From CAVSSX01 sp963730735 (lineage in GTDB: Bacteria > Actinomycetota > Acidimicrobiia > Acidimicrobiales > RAAP-2): a stretch of DNA of 64,000 nt. The position numbers and the translations under genes are program-made. Below, one piece after another: positions 28,151 to 38,568 of this stretch. Where the stretch lies: assembly GCA_963730735.1 (NCBI GenBank), contig CAVSSX010000007.1:1550001-1614000 (forward strand), given 5' to 3'. Below the pieces are notes generated by a model. It saw nothing but the letters and a program-made list of their open reading frames with translations, searched no databases and was not told the DNA's origin. Each line of letters begins with the position of its first letter. Position 1 is the stretch's first letter.

Positions 28151-30743
28151 GTGACTCCGAAGCGCAGCGCATTGCCGCGTCTCCCGTCGGGGCTCCTCGT
28201 CCGTCCGCACCTCGAGCAGCGCTTGGACGAGCGGGCGCCCATGACGGTGATCCAGGGCCTCGGGGGCTCGGGCAAGTCGGCCCTGGTCGCCGAGTGGCTC
28301 GAGCGCCAACAGGCCGGGGAGCTGTCCTGGGTCTGGGTGACGGCGACCCGCGATCGGACCGGGCGGGGGTTCGAGCGGAGCTGAGCCGGGCGCTGGCGGC
28401 GGCCTCCATCGACGGCCCGACCGAGCCGGCGGACGGGGCCCTGGGTCTGGACGACCTCGACGCCGCGCTCTACGCCGCCCCGCCGGGGCGGCCGTTCGTC
28501 CTGGTCATCGACGACGCCCACCATGTGACCGACCCCCGGGTCCTCGAGGGCCTGGTGACCCTGGTGGCCCGGCACCGCCACTTCTACCTCTACGTCGTCG
28601 GTCGAGGACCTCATCCCATCGAGGGTCTGGGCGCCGGGTCGGTCGGGATCGCCACCCTCGACGGCGCGGCGTTCCGGTTCGGCGTCGACGAGGTCCTCGG
28701 CCTGGCCGGGCGACTCGAGGTGCCCCTGGATCGAGCCGGGGCCACTCGACTCCAGCGAGAGGTGGGGGGCTGGGCGGCGCCCATCCGGCTGGCCCTGGTC
28801 ATGGCCGACGATCCCGAGGGACGGCGGCGGGCCGTCGAGGAGTACTTCGGGGCTGTAGCGCTCCCGGCCGTCGAGGACCAGACCCTGGTCCCGACGCTGA
28901 TGCAGCTCTCGCTTGCCCCTCGCGTCGAGCTGCGGACCTTCGCCGACCTCATCGACCACGCCGACCCCGACCAGCTGGCCGAGGCCCTCGAGGCGACCGG
29001 CCTGGTGGAGCGGGTGGAGGAGGGCGGGTCGGTCTGGCTGTCCATGCCCTCGATGCTCGGCCAGGTGCTCCGGCGGCGCTTCACCGCCCGCGACCCCGAG
29101 GGCTTGGCGGCCTTCCACGGCCAGCTCGCCCGGTGGTACCTGGCCCATTCCGCCCGGGCCGACCATGCCCTCCCGGCCCTCGAGCACACCGTGGCCGGCG
29201 GCGTCTGGGATCTCATGGACCGCATCTGGTCGGACCACGGCGTGTCCATGGCCCTGCGGCACCCGGGCGAGCTGCGTCGGGTGCTCCAGGCGGTCCCGCT
29301 CGACCTGCTCGATCAGCGGCCGTCCATGGCGGTGGTCCGAGCGACGCTGGACGTGGCCGCCGGCGGGCACGGGGCGGGGACATCGAGCGACCTTCCGGGC
29401 CTATGGCGCCGCCAGCGAGCGGATCACCGGGGGGGACCTCGACCGACTGGACCTGGGGGACCTGCTGTTGGTGGGGACGGGCGTGGTGGTGGGCTTGCGG
29501 GTCGCCGGGCGACTCGAGGCCTCGGGCGACCTGGCCAACCGAATCCACCTCCGGGCCACCGTCCTGGCCACCTCGGCGGCGGCGGCCAACGACCGCTTCG
29601 GCTGGTTCCACCTCCAGCGCGGCCGGACACTCCTGCTGCTCGGGGAGCCCGACGCCGCCGCCCACGACTACGAGATCGCCTGGGAGTACGGCACCGGCTC
29701 GACGGCGGACGTCATCGCCTCGTCGGCCGCCGCCGACCTGGCGCTGGTGCAGGCGATGGACGGTGCCGGGGCCCCGAGCACGGCAGTGGGCCGAGCGCCA
29801 TCGGTCCCTCGAGGCATCCGGTGCCCGGGGCGGCTGTCGGCCGGGTCCCGCGGCGACCTTGGCCGAGGGATTCGTGTCGCTCTCCCGACTCGAGCCCGAG
29901 GCGTCCCGATCGGCCCTGCGGGAGCTGGGTGACGGCACCGAGCGCCACGAGTTGTGGGCCTTCCTGGCCCATCTCGGCGCCCAGCATGCGCTGGTCTTCG
30001 GGTCGCCGCCGGCGGCCCTGGTTCGACTGGAGCGGGCCCGGGCGGCGCACGACGAGGAGCAGGCCGACGGAGGGGTGAGCCGCGCCTTGGTCCTGCGGTC
30101 GATGGCCGACCTCCTGATCGCCTGCGGGCGGGGTGGACGAGCCAAGGTGCTCCTCGACGAGCACGCCGCCGGCACCCCGCTCCTCGGCGTGCCGCTCTGC
30201 CGGTCCCATCTGCTGCGCGACGACGCCGCCGGGGCCCGGCGGGTCGCCGAGCGGCTGGTGTGGGACCCGGCCACCACGACCGAGGACCGGCTCGAGCTCC
30301 TCTTGCTCGGGGCCCTCGCCGCCGAGCGCGACGGGGCGTCCCTGGACGCCCGGGTGCTGATGCGCCAGGCCGCCGACCTGGCCGCCTCGACCGGCTTGCG
30401 ACGCCCGTTCGTCACCGTGCCCTCCGACGAGGTCACGGCCCTGCTCGACGTGCTGGGCGACGACGTCGACCGGGTCTTCCTGGCGCCGGCCCTGGCCCGG
30501 GCGGCCGTGTACCCCGAGCGCCTGGTCACCGTCGAGCTCACCGAGCACGAGCGGGCCGTGCTCACCGGCCTGGCCACGCTGGGCTCGCGCCAGGCCATCG
30601 CCGACTCCCTGTCGGTCTCGCTCAACACGGTCAAGACCCAGCTGGCCAGCGTCTACCAGAAGCTCGGGACCAACAGCCGACAGGACACGCTGGCCGCCGC
30701 GGTCGACCTCGGGCTGCTCTCGGCCGCGTCGATCGCCGAGTAA
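28151..30743 (+). CDS. Large ATP-binding LuxR-family regulator (MalT-like; three frameshifts)
   Basis: The GTG at 28151 has AGAAGGGGCACCG upstream. The N-terminus carries Walker A (TVIQGLGGSGKSALVAEWL) and Walker B (FVLVIDDAHHVTDP), then a winged-helix region (TLVPTLMQLSLAPRVELRTF). A long alpha-helical TPR-like middle is followed by a C-terminal LuxR helix-turn-helix (ELTEHERAVLTGLATLGSRQ, then ADSLSVSLNTVKTQLASVYQ). Shifts near 28375, 29365 and 29780 must be corrected. About 863 residues, the normal size of MalT-type STAND regulators. The target is unknown. Confidence 0.87.
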
Positions 30744-30751
30744 ATGGCGAC

Positions 30752-30765
30752 CCGGCGCAGGCCGG
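30752..30765. terminator. Short hairpin between convergent genes
   Basis: CCGGC-GCAG-GCCGG sits in the 22-bp gap between the regulator's stop (30743) and the stop of the opposing membrane protein (30766). Confidence 0.35.
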
Positions 30766-31920
30766 CTAGTCGAGCAGTGCCCCCCGGTCGGATACCTCGG
30801 GTTCGGCATGGTGCGCCCCGGTGGCCAGCGCCGTCGGCGCGGTGTCGTCGCCAGGATCGGTGTCGTCGCCAGGGTCGGTGTCGTCGCCAGGGTCGGTGTC
30901 GTCGGGCGGAGCGGCTCCCTCGGTACCGGTCACCGGTCGCCGGTCGTCGGTCGTCGGTGCCCACGGTCGGGTGAGGATGATCTGGATCGAGGCGATGGCC
31001 AGGACGGCCAGGGTGACCAGCCGCTCGCTCTTGCCGACCGGTTCGAACAGCGCGTAGATCTGGATCCCGGCCGCCAGCGCCTGGGCGAGCAACGGCAGGG
31101 CGACGGCCCGCATGCCGGTGAGCTCCTCCCGCTCTCGGGCCCCCTTGACCCGGACCCAGGCGGCGGAGGCCAGGAGCAACGCCCCGAGCGACCAGATGAA
31201 GGCGTAGCTCTCGCCGGTGCCCACGCCCCGGGCCTGCTGCACGGCGAAGGCGGCGTCGGCGCCGGTGGTGGCCAGGATGCCGGCGCCGATCAGCAGCCAC
31301 ATGGCATCGGGGCGCCAACCCAAGAGGCCGTAGACGCCCAGGATGGCGCCGATCAAGAGGACGTCGAGGATCGGGTAGCTGAAGTCGACGATGGTGGCCA
31401 GGGTTCCCTGGGTGGCCTCGTCGACCGTCGGCTGGATGATCAGTGCGAAGCCGATGACCAGGACCAGGAGGACCACGGCGAGCCCGTCCATCCAACGGTG
31501 GAGCTCGAAGTGGGGGAAGCGGACACGGATCAGGGCGGCGATGCCCACCACCATCAGCGGGTACCACAGCAACCAGAGGATGTCGGCGAAGGTCGGGTAG
31601 GGGACGACGGTCCGTCCCCCGTAGACGATGCTCCACGAGATGCTGCCGGCACTCCACACCAGCATGGCCAAGCCGAACGACAGCCAGGCGGTCCGGGTCG
31701 TCGGCTCGTACCAGGCGCGGGCCAGGGTGAGTAGGGCCGCCGCCGTGATGATGCCGTCGTGGATCCAGGCCTGGTAGAGCGCCGGCGGTCCCCCCAGGCC
31801 GAACACCTCGTCGATCGCCTCGACCACCACGGCCACCGACAACAGGGCCCAGGCGTAGCGAAGGCCCGGGGGCCGGTTGTAGAGCTCGCCCTCCCGGTCG
31901 ACCCGGCGAGCGGTCCTCAC
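30766..31920 (-). CDS. Polytopic membrane protein with Asp/Pro/Gly repeat tail
   Basis: The GTG at 31920 starts a 384-residue protein with about nine hydrophobic segments (ALLSVAVVVEAIDEVFGL, LSFGLAMLVWSAGSISWSIV, ILWLLWYPLMVVGIAALIRV and more). The block PYPTFADILWLLWYPLMVVG resembles sensory membrane domains found at the N-terminus of actinobacterial GGDEF proteins, but no catalytic domain follows. The cytoplasmic tail is acidic and repetitive (DDTDPG units). No frameshift. Possibly a stand-alone sensor module (inference). Confidence 0.65.
   Translation of the reverse strand: MRTARRVDREGELYNRPPGLRYAWALLSVAVVVEAIDEVFGLGGPPALYQAWIHDGIITAAALLTLARAWYEPTTRTAWLSFGLAMLVWSAGSISWSIVYGGRTVVPYPTFADILWLLWYPLMVVGIAALIRVRFPHFELHRWMDGLAVVLLVLVIGFALIIQPTVDEATQGTLATIVDFSYPILDVLLIGAILGVYGLLGWRPDAMWLLIGAGILATTGADAAFAVQQARGVGTGESYAFIWSLGALLLASAAWVRVKGAREREELTGMRAVALPLLAQALAAGIQIYALFEPVGKSERLVTLAVLAIASIQIILTRPWAPTTDDRRPVTGTEGAAPPDDTDPGDDTDPGDDTDPGDDTAPTALATGAHHAEPEVSDRGALLD
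30841..30905 (-). repeat. 18-bp tandem coding repeat (DDTDPG)
   Basis: Three full 18-bp copies (30841-30858, 30859-30876, 30877-30894) and a partial fourth encode consecutive DDTDPG units in the tail of the membrane protein. One base differs between copies, so copy number probably varies among strains. Confidence 0.8.
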
Positions 31921-32003
31921 GGAAGCGGGGAAGCGGGGGATCCGGACATTGTCGCACGACGTCGCGAACGCTTCGGCGCCGGCCGTCCCGGCCGGCCGGC
32001 GGC

Positions 32004-33803
32004 TCAGAACGGCCGGCGGCGGTGGTCGAGGAGCTCGTTGGGGACGTCGACGATGCGTGACCGGACGAACTCGCCCAGGCCCTTGGCCTGGGGGTCGTAA
32101 CGGGTCGACGACGCCACCCCCTCACCGAGCAGCCCGACGATGACGAAGTTGCACGCCCGGAGGTTGGCCAGCACGGTGCGGCGGACGTCGAGCCCGGCAG
32201 CCTCGGGTACGAGCTGGCGGAGCCGGTGGCTCGAGAGGGTGGCGACCAGCCAGGCGAAGACGTCGTTGTCCCACGTCCACAACCCGACGTTGGCGTTGCC
32301 CCCCTTGTCGCCCGAGCGGGCGCCGCAGAGGGCGCCCAGGGGCAGCGGCGTGGTGGCCCCCTGGGCCTCGAAGGGTGGCGGGGCCGGCGGCTCGGCGATC
32401 GTCGGCCGACCGCCGCGGTGGGGATGGGGGACGTCGACCCGCTCGCCCGAGGGCAACGTGACCGTCGGGTGGACCTGCTCGGCCGCCACCAACGCCGGCC
32501 AGTAGACGCCGAACGGCGTGGCCGGGCCCGGTGGGGCCAGAGTGAAGAAGCCGGGGTAGTTGGCTAACGCCAGCTCGGTCACCGCGCCCGAGAATTGTCG
32601 ACCGGCCAGCTGGGCGTCATGGTCCTTGACCGTCACCCGGAGCTGGGCGGTGGCCTCGGCGTTGGTGGCGGCGTGGTCGCTGATCGTGTCCAGCAACTCG
32701 ACCTCGACGGCGTCGAACCGTTCCCGGCCCCCCAGGAGCTCGAAGAGCATGTCGGTCGCCAGGTCGGCCTTCTCCCGGGGCGCCAGGCCGGTGAGGATCA
32801 TGGTCATGGTGTTGCGGTAGCCGCCGTCGTAGGTGAGGGCGACCTTGAGCTGCTCGGGCGGCGGCTCGCCGCGGGCGCCGCGGATGGCCACCCGATCGGG
32901 CCCCTCCTGGGCCACGGCGATGGTGTCGAACCGGGCCACCACGTCGGGGTTGGGGTAGGCCCGGCCGTCGATCTCGTAGAGGAGCTGGGCGGTCACCGTC
33001 TCGACGGTCACCATGCCCCCGGTGCCCGGCTGCTTGGTGATCACCGAGGACCCGTCGGCGGCCACCTCGGCGATCGGGAACCCGGGGTAGCGGTGGTCGG
33101 GCAGCTCGGAGAAGAAGGAGAAGTTGCCGCCGGTCGCCTGGGCCCCGCACTCGATCACGTGGCCGGCCACGACCGCCCCGGCGAGCGGATCGAGGTCCTC
33201 GGCCGTCCAGCCGTGCCACCAGGCGGCCGGTCCGGTGACGAGGGCGGCGTCGGTGACCCGGGGGCAGATGACGATGTCGGCCCCGCCGGCCAGGGCGGCG
33301 ACGATCCCCCCGCCACCGAGGTAGGCGTTCGCCGTGAGCGGCCGGATCCCGCTCGCCGCCAGGGGCTGGCCGGTGTCGAGATGGGTGAGCGGCTCGCCCG
33401 ACGCCTGCAGCTCGTCGAGCCGGTCGACCAGGTCGTCGCCCTGCACCACACCGATGCGGGGCGAGAGCCCGAGCCGGCCGGCGATGGCGTCGACCCGCTC
33501 AGCCAGTGCCTCGGGATTGAGCCCGCCGGCATTGGTGACGATCCGGACCCCCCGGTCCAGGCAGGTGCCGAGGATCGACTCGAGCTGGGTGGCGAACGTC
33601 CGGGCGTAGCCGGCGGTCGGGTCCTTGGCCCGGGCCTTCCACAGGATCAGCATGGTCAACTCGGCCAGGTAGTCGCCGGTCAGCACGTCGACCGGGTCGG
33701 ACCCGGCCAACAGTTCCTCGGGGGCGGCCAACCGGTCGCCGTAGAACCCCGAGCAGTTGGCGATCCTGACGGGCCGGGCCGGCGAAAGCGGGTGGTCGGT
33801 CAT
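32004..33803 (-). CDS. AtuA family protein (acyclic terpene utilisation)
   Basis: The ATG at 33803 (MTDHPLSPARPVRIANCSGF) overlaps the carboxylase stop by ATGA. The 599-residue protein is intact and full length for AtuA. It shows the DUF1446-type opening YGDRLAAPEELLAGSDPVDV, TNAGGLNPEALAERV, ANAYLGGGGIVAALAGGADI, VICPRVTDAALVTGPAAWW, and the small C-terminal domain GALCGARSGDKGGNANVGLW. AtuA is required for citronellol/geraniol degradation in pseudomonads, but its reaction is unknown. Related clusters act on other branched acyl-CoAs. Context with a biotin carboxylase supports this role. Confidence 0.9.
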   Translation of the reverse strand: MTDHPLSPARPVRIANCSGFYGDRLAAPEELLAGSDPVDVLTGDYLAELTMLILWKARAKDPTAGYARTFATQLESILGTCLDRGVRIVTNAGGLNPEALAERVDAIAGRLGLSPRIGVVQGDDLVDRLDELQASGEPLTHLDTGQPLAASGIRPLTANAYLGGGGIVAALAGGADIVICPRVTDAALVTGPAAWWHGWTAEDLDPLAGAVVAGHVIECGAQATGGNFSFFSELPDHRYPGFPIAEVAADGSSVITKQPGTGGMVTVETVTAQLLYEIDGRAYPNPDVVARFDTIAVAQEGPDRVAIRGARGEPPPEQLKVALTYDGGYRNTMTMILTGLAPREKADLATDMLFELLGGRERFDAVEVELLDTISDHAATNAEATAQLRVTVKDHDAQLAGRQFSGAVTELALANYPGFFTLAPPGPATPFGVYWPALVAAEQVHPTVTLPSGERVDVPHPHRGGRPTIAEPPAPPPFEAQGATTPLPLGALCGARSGDKGGNANVGLWTWDNDVFAWLVATLSSHRLRQLVPEAAGLDVRRTVLANLRACNFVIVGLLGEGVASSTRYDPQAKGLGEFVRSRIVDVPNELLDHRRRPF

Positions 33804-35851
33804 CGCCCGAAGCCGTCGCCGTCGCCGTCGTTGTCGCCGTCGATCGCCGTTGCCGCCGCCGCCCCGTGCTCCTCCAGCACCGCCAACACGGCACCTCCGG
33901 TCACCTGGTCGCCCACGGCGGCGTGCACGGCGGCCACCGTGCCGGCGTGGGGGGCCCGGATGGTGTGCTCCATCTTCATCGCCTCGAGGACGAACAGGAT
34001 CTCGCCGAGCGCGACGTCCTGACCGACGGCGGCCCGGACGTCCACCACCGACCCGGGCATCGGGGCGAGCAGCGATCCGGCGACCGTCTCGAGGCGCGGC
34101 GCCGGGAAGCGGTCGACGGTGGTGAAGGTCGAGCTGCCGAGCGGGCTGTCGGTGCCCACCTCGACACCGTGCCAGATCACGCCGATCGCCAGGTCGACGC
34201 CGGCAACCCGGAGCGTGACCCGGTCGGGGCGGGTGTCGACGACCTCGAGCTCGGCCAGGGTGGCGCCGTCCACCGAGACCTCGAGCCCGTCGGTCCCGGT
34301 GCGGTAGGCGACGTCGACCGTGCCTCCGGTGCGGTCGACGAGCACGGTAGGGGTCCAGGCGCCGCCGAGGTTGCGCCATCCGGCCGGCACGGTCGCCTGG
34401 ACGGTGGCCGACGCCCGTCGGGCGCTCCGGGCGGCGAGGGCGGCCGCCACGGCGTGCAGGGAACGAGCCCGGGCATCGGCCAGCGGTGCGGCCAGGCTCC
34501 GGAGGTCGTGGCGCTCGAGGAAGCCGGTGTCGGTGGCCCCGGCCACGAACGCCGGGTGCCGCAGGACTCGGACCAGCAGGTCGCGGTTGGTCGGCACGCC
34601 GTGGATCCGCGCCCCCTCCAGCGACCGGGCCAGCTGCCGGGCCGCCGCCTCCCGGGTGCGGGCCCAGACGATCACCTTGGCCAGCATCGGGTCGTAGTGG
34701 GTGCTCACCTCGACCCCGGAGGCCACCCCGCTGTCCACCCGGACCGCAGGGTCGTCGCCGAACGAGAACGCCCAGAGCGTGCCCCCCTGGGGGAGGAACC
34801 GCGGCCGGGGTCCTCGGCGTAGAGCCGGGCCTCGATGGCGTGTCCGGTGGAGGTGGCACCGGTGGCTGCCGCCGGCAGGGGCTCACCGGCGGCCACCCGC
34901 AGCTGGAGCTCGACCAGATCGAGCCCGGTGACCGCTTCGGTCACCGGGTGCTCGACCTGGAGCCGGGTGTTCACCTCCAAGAAGAAGGGCCGGCCCTCGT
35001 GGTCGACCACGAACTCGACCGTGCCGGCGCCCACGTAGCCGAGGGCCCGGCCGCGGTCACGGCAGCCCGGTGAGGCGCCCCGCAGCCCGCCCACGGCCGG
35101 GGACGGGGACTCCTCGATGATCTTCTGGTACCGCCGTTGGATCGAGCACTCCCGCTCGAACAGGTGGACGACGGTGCCCTGGGCATCCCCGAAGATCTGG
35201 ACCTCGATGTGGCGGGGGTCCTCGACGAAGCGCTCGACGAACACGGTGGCGTCGCCGAAGGCTGCGCGGCTTCCCGCTTGGCGCCCGACGGCCGCCTCGG
35301 CTCGTCGGCGAGGCGACGATGCGCTGCCCCGGCCGCCCCGCCGAAGGCCGCCTTGACCAGGAGCGGCCAGCCGATTCGGGCCCCGGCCGAGCGGACATCG
35401 TCGGCCGTGGCGACCTCGACGCCGGGGAGGACGGGGACGCCGGCTTCCGCCATCAGCTCCTTGGCCGCCAGCTTGGACCCCATGGCCTCGATCACCCGGG
35501 GGAGGGCCGACGAAGATCAGGCCGGCCTCGCCGCAGGCCCGGGCGAAGGCGGCGTTCTCGGAGAGGAAGCCGTAGCCGGGATGAACGGCGTCGGCCCCAC
35601 TGGCCAACGCCGCGGCGATGATGCGGTCAGCGTTCAGGTAGGTGTCGGCGGTCGAGTCGCCGGGCAGCCGGACCGCCTGGTCGGCGTGGCCGACGAAGGG
35701 GCGGTCCCGATCGGGGTCGGAGTAGACGGCCACGGTGGCGATGCCCATGTCCCGGGCAGTGGCCAGCATGCGGCTGGCGATCTCGCCCCGGTTGGCGACC
35801 AGGAGCTTGCGGATCGGACGGGCGGGGCCGGCCGGGGGTGGTCGGGGGCAC
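33800..35851 (-). CDS. Acyl-CoA carboxylase alpha subunit (biotin carboxylase + BCCP; frameshifted)
   Basis: The likely start is the GTG at 35851 (VPPTTPGRP), then one shift to IRKLLVANRGEIASRML, the standard biotin carboxylase opening. Other blocks are DAVHPGYGFLSENAAFARAC, FVERFVEDPRHIEVQIFGD, FFLEVNTRLQVEHPVTEAVT, and THYDPMLAKVIVWARTREAA. The C-terminal biotinyl domain has the EAMKMEH motif whose Lys is biotinylated. Shifts occur near 35830, 35500, 35290, 35070 and 34810. About 680 residues. With the beta subunit it carboxylates an acyl-CoA, either geranyl-CoA-like or methylcrotonyl-CoA-like; sequence alone does not decide. Confidence 0.87.
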
Positions 35852-35855
35852 GCCG

Positions 35856-37443
35856 CTACATCCGGAAGACGCCGAAGCCCGGCGGCCCTCGACGGTGTTG
35901 GAGTGGACCGCCGACAGGGCGATGCTGAGCACCGTGCGGGTGTCGCGCGGATCGATGATGCCGTCGTCGTAGACCTTTCCGGTCATGAAGAAGGCATGGG
36001 ACTCCCGCTCGATCTGGTCCCGACGGCTCTGGCGTCTGGTGGCGTCGGCCGCCTCGTCGAACGGCCGGCCGGACGAGTCGGCCGACTGGCGGGCCACGAT
36101 CGAGATCACCCCGGCGAGCTGCTCGGGCCCCATGACCGCGACTTTGGCACTGGGCCAGGTGAACAGAAACGCGGCCATAGGCCCGTCCGCACATGCCGTA
36201 GTTGCCCGCCCCGTAGGCCGCGCCCATGATCACGGTGAGGTGGGGGACCGTGGTGTTGGTGACGGCGTTGATCATCTTGGCCCCGTCCTTGACGATGCCG
36301 GCCTGCTCGTACTCCTTGCCGACCATGTAGCCGGTGGTGTTCTGCAGAAAGACCAGCGGGGTGTCGGACTGGTTGGCCAGAAGGATGAACTCGGTGGCCT
36401 TCTTTGCTTCATCCATGAACAGCACGCCGCGGGCGTTGGCCAGGATGCCCACCGGATAGCCGTGGATGGCGCCCAGCCGGTGACCAGGCTCGTGCCGTAT
36501 CGGCCTTGTACTCGGAGAACCGCGAGCCATCAACCACCCGGGCGATGACCTCATGCGGATCGAACGGGACCCGCAGATCGCCAGACACCACGCCGAGCAA
36601 CTGGTCGGGATCCTCGAGGGGCTCCTCGGCGGCCGCCGGCGCCGGGGCCGAGCTTGCGCCAGTGCAGGTCGGCCACGATCTGGCGGCCGATGCGGATGCA
36701 GTCGAGCTCGTCGGTGGCGAAGTAGTCCGACAGGCCCGACACCCGGGAGTGCATGGCGGCTCCGCCCAGCTCCTCGTCGCCGGACTCCTCGCCGGTGGCC
36801 ATCTTGACCAGGGCGGACCGCCGAGGAACACCTTGGCCCGCTGGTCGACCATCACGGCGTAGTCGCACATCCCGGGACGTAGGCCCCGCCGGCCGTGGAG
36901 TTGCCGAACACGAGGGCGATGGTCGGGATGCCGATCCGGGAGAGCTGGGTGAGGTCGTGGAAGATCTGGCCGGCCGGAATGAAGAGATCGGCTTGCGTGG
37001 GGAGATCGGCGCCGCCGGACTCGACCAGCGTGATGACCGGGAGGCGATTCTGCCTGGCGATTCCAAGGCCCGCAGGTTCTTTTTCAGGGTGTAGGGGTTC
37101 ATGGTCCCCCCTCGACCGTCGGGTCGTGGCCGATCAGCAAGCACTCGACGCCCGAGACAACACCTATGCCCGGTGACGATGCTGGCGCCGACGTGGAACG
37201 GGCTGCCCCAGGCGGCCAGCGGCGAGAGCTCGAGGAAGCCGGCGTCCCGGTCGACCAGGAGCTCGATGCGCTCCCGGACGAGAGGCTCCCCCGGGCCCGA
37301 TGCCGGTCCTGGTAGCGCCGGCCCCCGCCGGCCAGGGCGGCCTCGAGCTCGCGCCGGTGGTCCTCGAGCAGGGCGAGCTGTGCCGTCCGGTTGGCCTGGA
37401 ACGTCGGGTCGTTCCGATCCACGCTCGAGTTGATGACGGGCAC
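35856..37443 (-). CDS. Acyl-CoA carboxylase beta (carboxyltransferase) subunit (frameshifted)
   Basis: The GTG at 37443 (VPVINSSVDRNDPTFQANRT) has GAAGGAGCAGC upstream. Typical carboxyltransferase blocks are RRELEAALAGGG, GVECLLIGHDPTVEGG, AYVPGMCDYAVMVDQRAKVF, GGAAMHSRVSGLSDYFATDE, GILANARGVLFMDEAKKATE, and NTTGYMVGKEYEQAGIVKDG (acyl-CoA/biotin site), ending in YDDGIIDPRDTRTVLSIALS. At least six shifts break it. It ends four nt before the alpha subunit. It belongs to the methylcrotonyl/geranyl-CoA carboxylase group rather than the propionyl-CoA group by overall pattern (moderate confidence). Confidence 0.83.
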
Positions 37444-37522
37444 GCTGCTCCTTCTCGTCCGACCCACGCTCCCCGACGGGGCGCCCCCTGACGCTAGGTC
37501 GAACGGACGGCGGCGCGCCCCC

Positions 37523-38523
37523 TCAGGCGACGGCCAGCCGGACCGCCGCCGGGCCGTGGCGCGAGGCGACGACAACTTCCCGCAGCCACCGGCGGTAGGC
37601 GATGATGACGCGGTCTGCCCTCACATCCAGCTCATGACCGAACTGGACCAGGGGAAGCTCGGGCTCCTGGTTGCAAACCACGGAACCCCTCGAAGGACCT
37701 GGTCCTGGAAGTCCAGTACCTCTGAGTCCGGGGCTCGTCGTGGGCGTCGTTCCTGGCCACCAGCCAAAAGCTGCGACAGGCTCACCTCGTCGAGGGGCGA
37801 GGCGGTCATCCAGAGATGACGCCTCACCCCTGGTCGGCCGGCTATGTCAAAGAGGATCTCGACCGTCCCCGGCAGGGTGAACACCTGATAGGCGCTGTAG
37901 CCGACCAGAGCGACCCCTCGTTGCCGAGTCGAGGGCGGGCGGCTGGTAGTCGAAGTGCAACGCACCGCCCACCGCCGTCACTTCGGGAACCGGCGGCGCC
38001 GGCTCGTCGCGCCGGCCGAGGGACCCGTCGTGGACCCAGGCGAAGTGGCTCAGATCGGTGAAGTTCTCCACTCGGCGGCCGAGCGACACCGGCCAGGTGT
38101 ACGGCGCGCCGGCCACCAGCTTCATGGTCGGATCGTCGCAGGCCGGACACGGGGGAATAGGCACGCCGGCCCGGCGTCGAGGCGGACCCACACCAGGCCG
38201 TGGCGCAGCTCGACGTCGAAGAGGTCGATGGCAGGCCCGAGCCGGAATGGGCCCCCCCGGTGCTGAGGGGATCTCGACGCAGCGGCCGTCCGATCCCCAA
38301 CGCCAGCCGTGGTAGGCGCACCGGAGGGGCCCGTGGTCCACCCAGCCGACCGACAGGCGGGTCGAGCGGTGCGGGCAACGGTCGACGAGGCAGGCCAGGC
38401 GGCCGGCCCCGAGGTCGGCCACGAGCAGTCCCGGCCAAGGAGGCGGACCCCCAGACACCCCCGCCGGTGGCAGCCAGTTCGACAACGTGCACACCGGATG
38501 CCAGAAGTACTCGAGCGCCTAGC
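37523..38523 (-). CDS. Rieske-type non-haem iron oxygenase (frameshifted, start unclear)
   Basis: The Rieske [2Fe-2S] site is intact: CPHRSTRLSVGWVDHG then LRCAYHGWRW (C-x-H-x17-C-x2-H). Its start reads EYFWHPVCTLSNWLPPAG. The second half has VENFTDLSHFAWVHDGSLG, matching the mononuclear-iron region of ring-hydroxylating oxygenase alpha subunits (the N-F-x-D-x-x-H-x5-H pattern). Shifts occur near 38220, 37920 and 37700, and the restored C-terminus ends VVVASRHGPAAVRLAVA. An in-frame TAG precedes the first conserved residues, so the true start needs another correction upstream. It probably hydroxylates a substrate of this pathway. Confidence 0.75.
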
Positions 38524-38568
38524 TCAGGTCGTCCGGTGTCGCGGGTCGCTCGGGGACTGGACGCGCAA

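Noticed and set aside
28382..28384. TGA early in the LuxR-type gene as readthrough or Sec
   Set aside because: The protein continues in a different frame from just before this codon, so it results from an indel.
32004..34886. Single 960-codon frame suggesting an AtuA fusion protein
   Set aside because: Only the part from 33803 is AtuA. The upstream part is out of frame with the carboxylase alpha subunit that clearly occupies that DNA.
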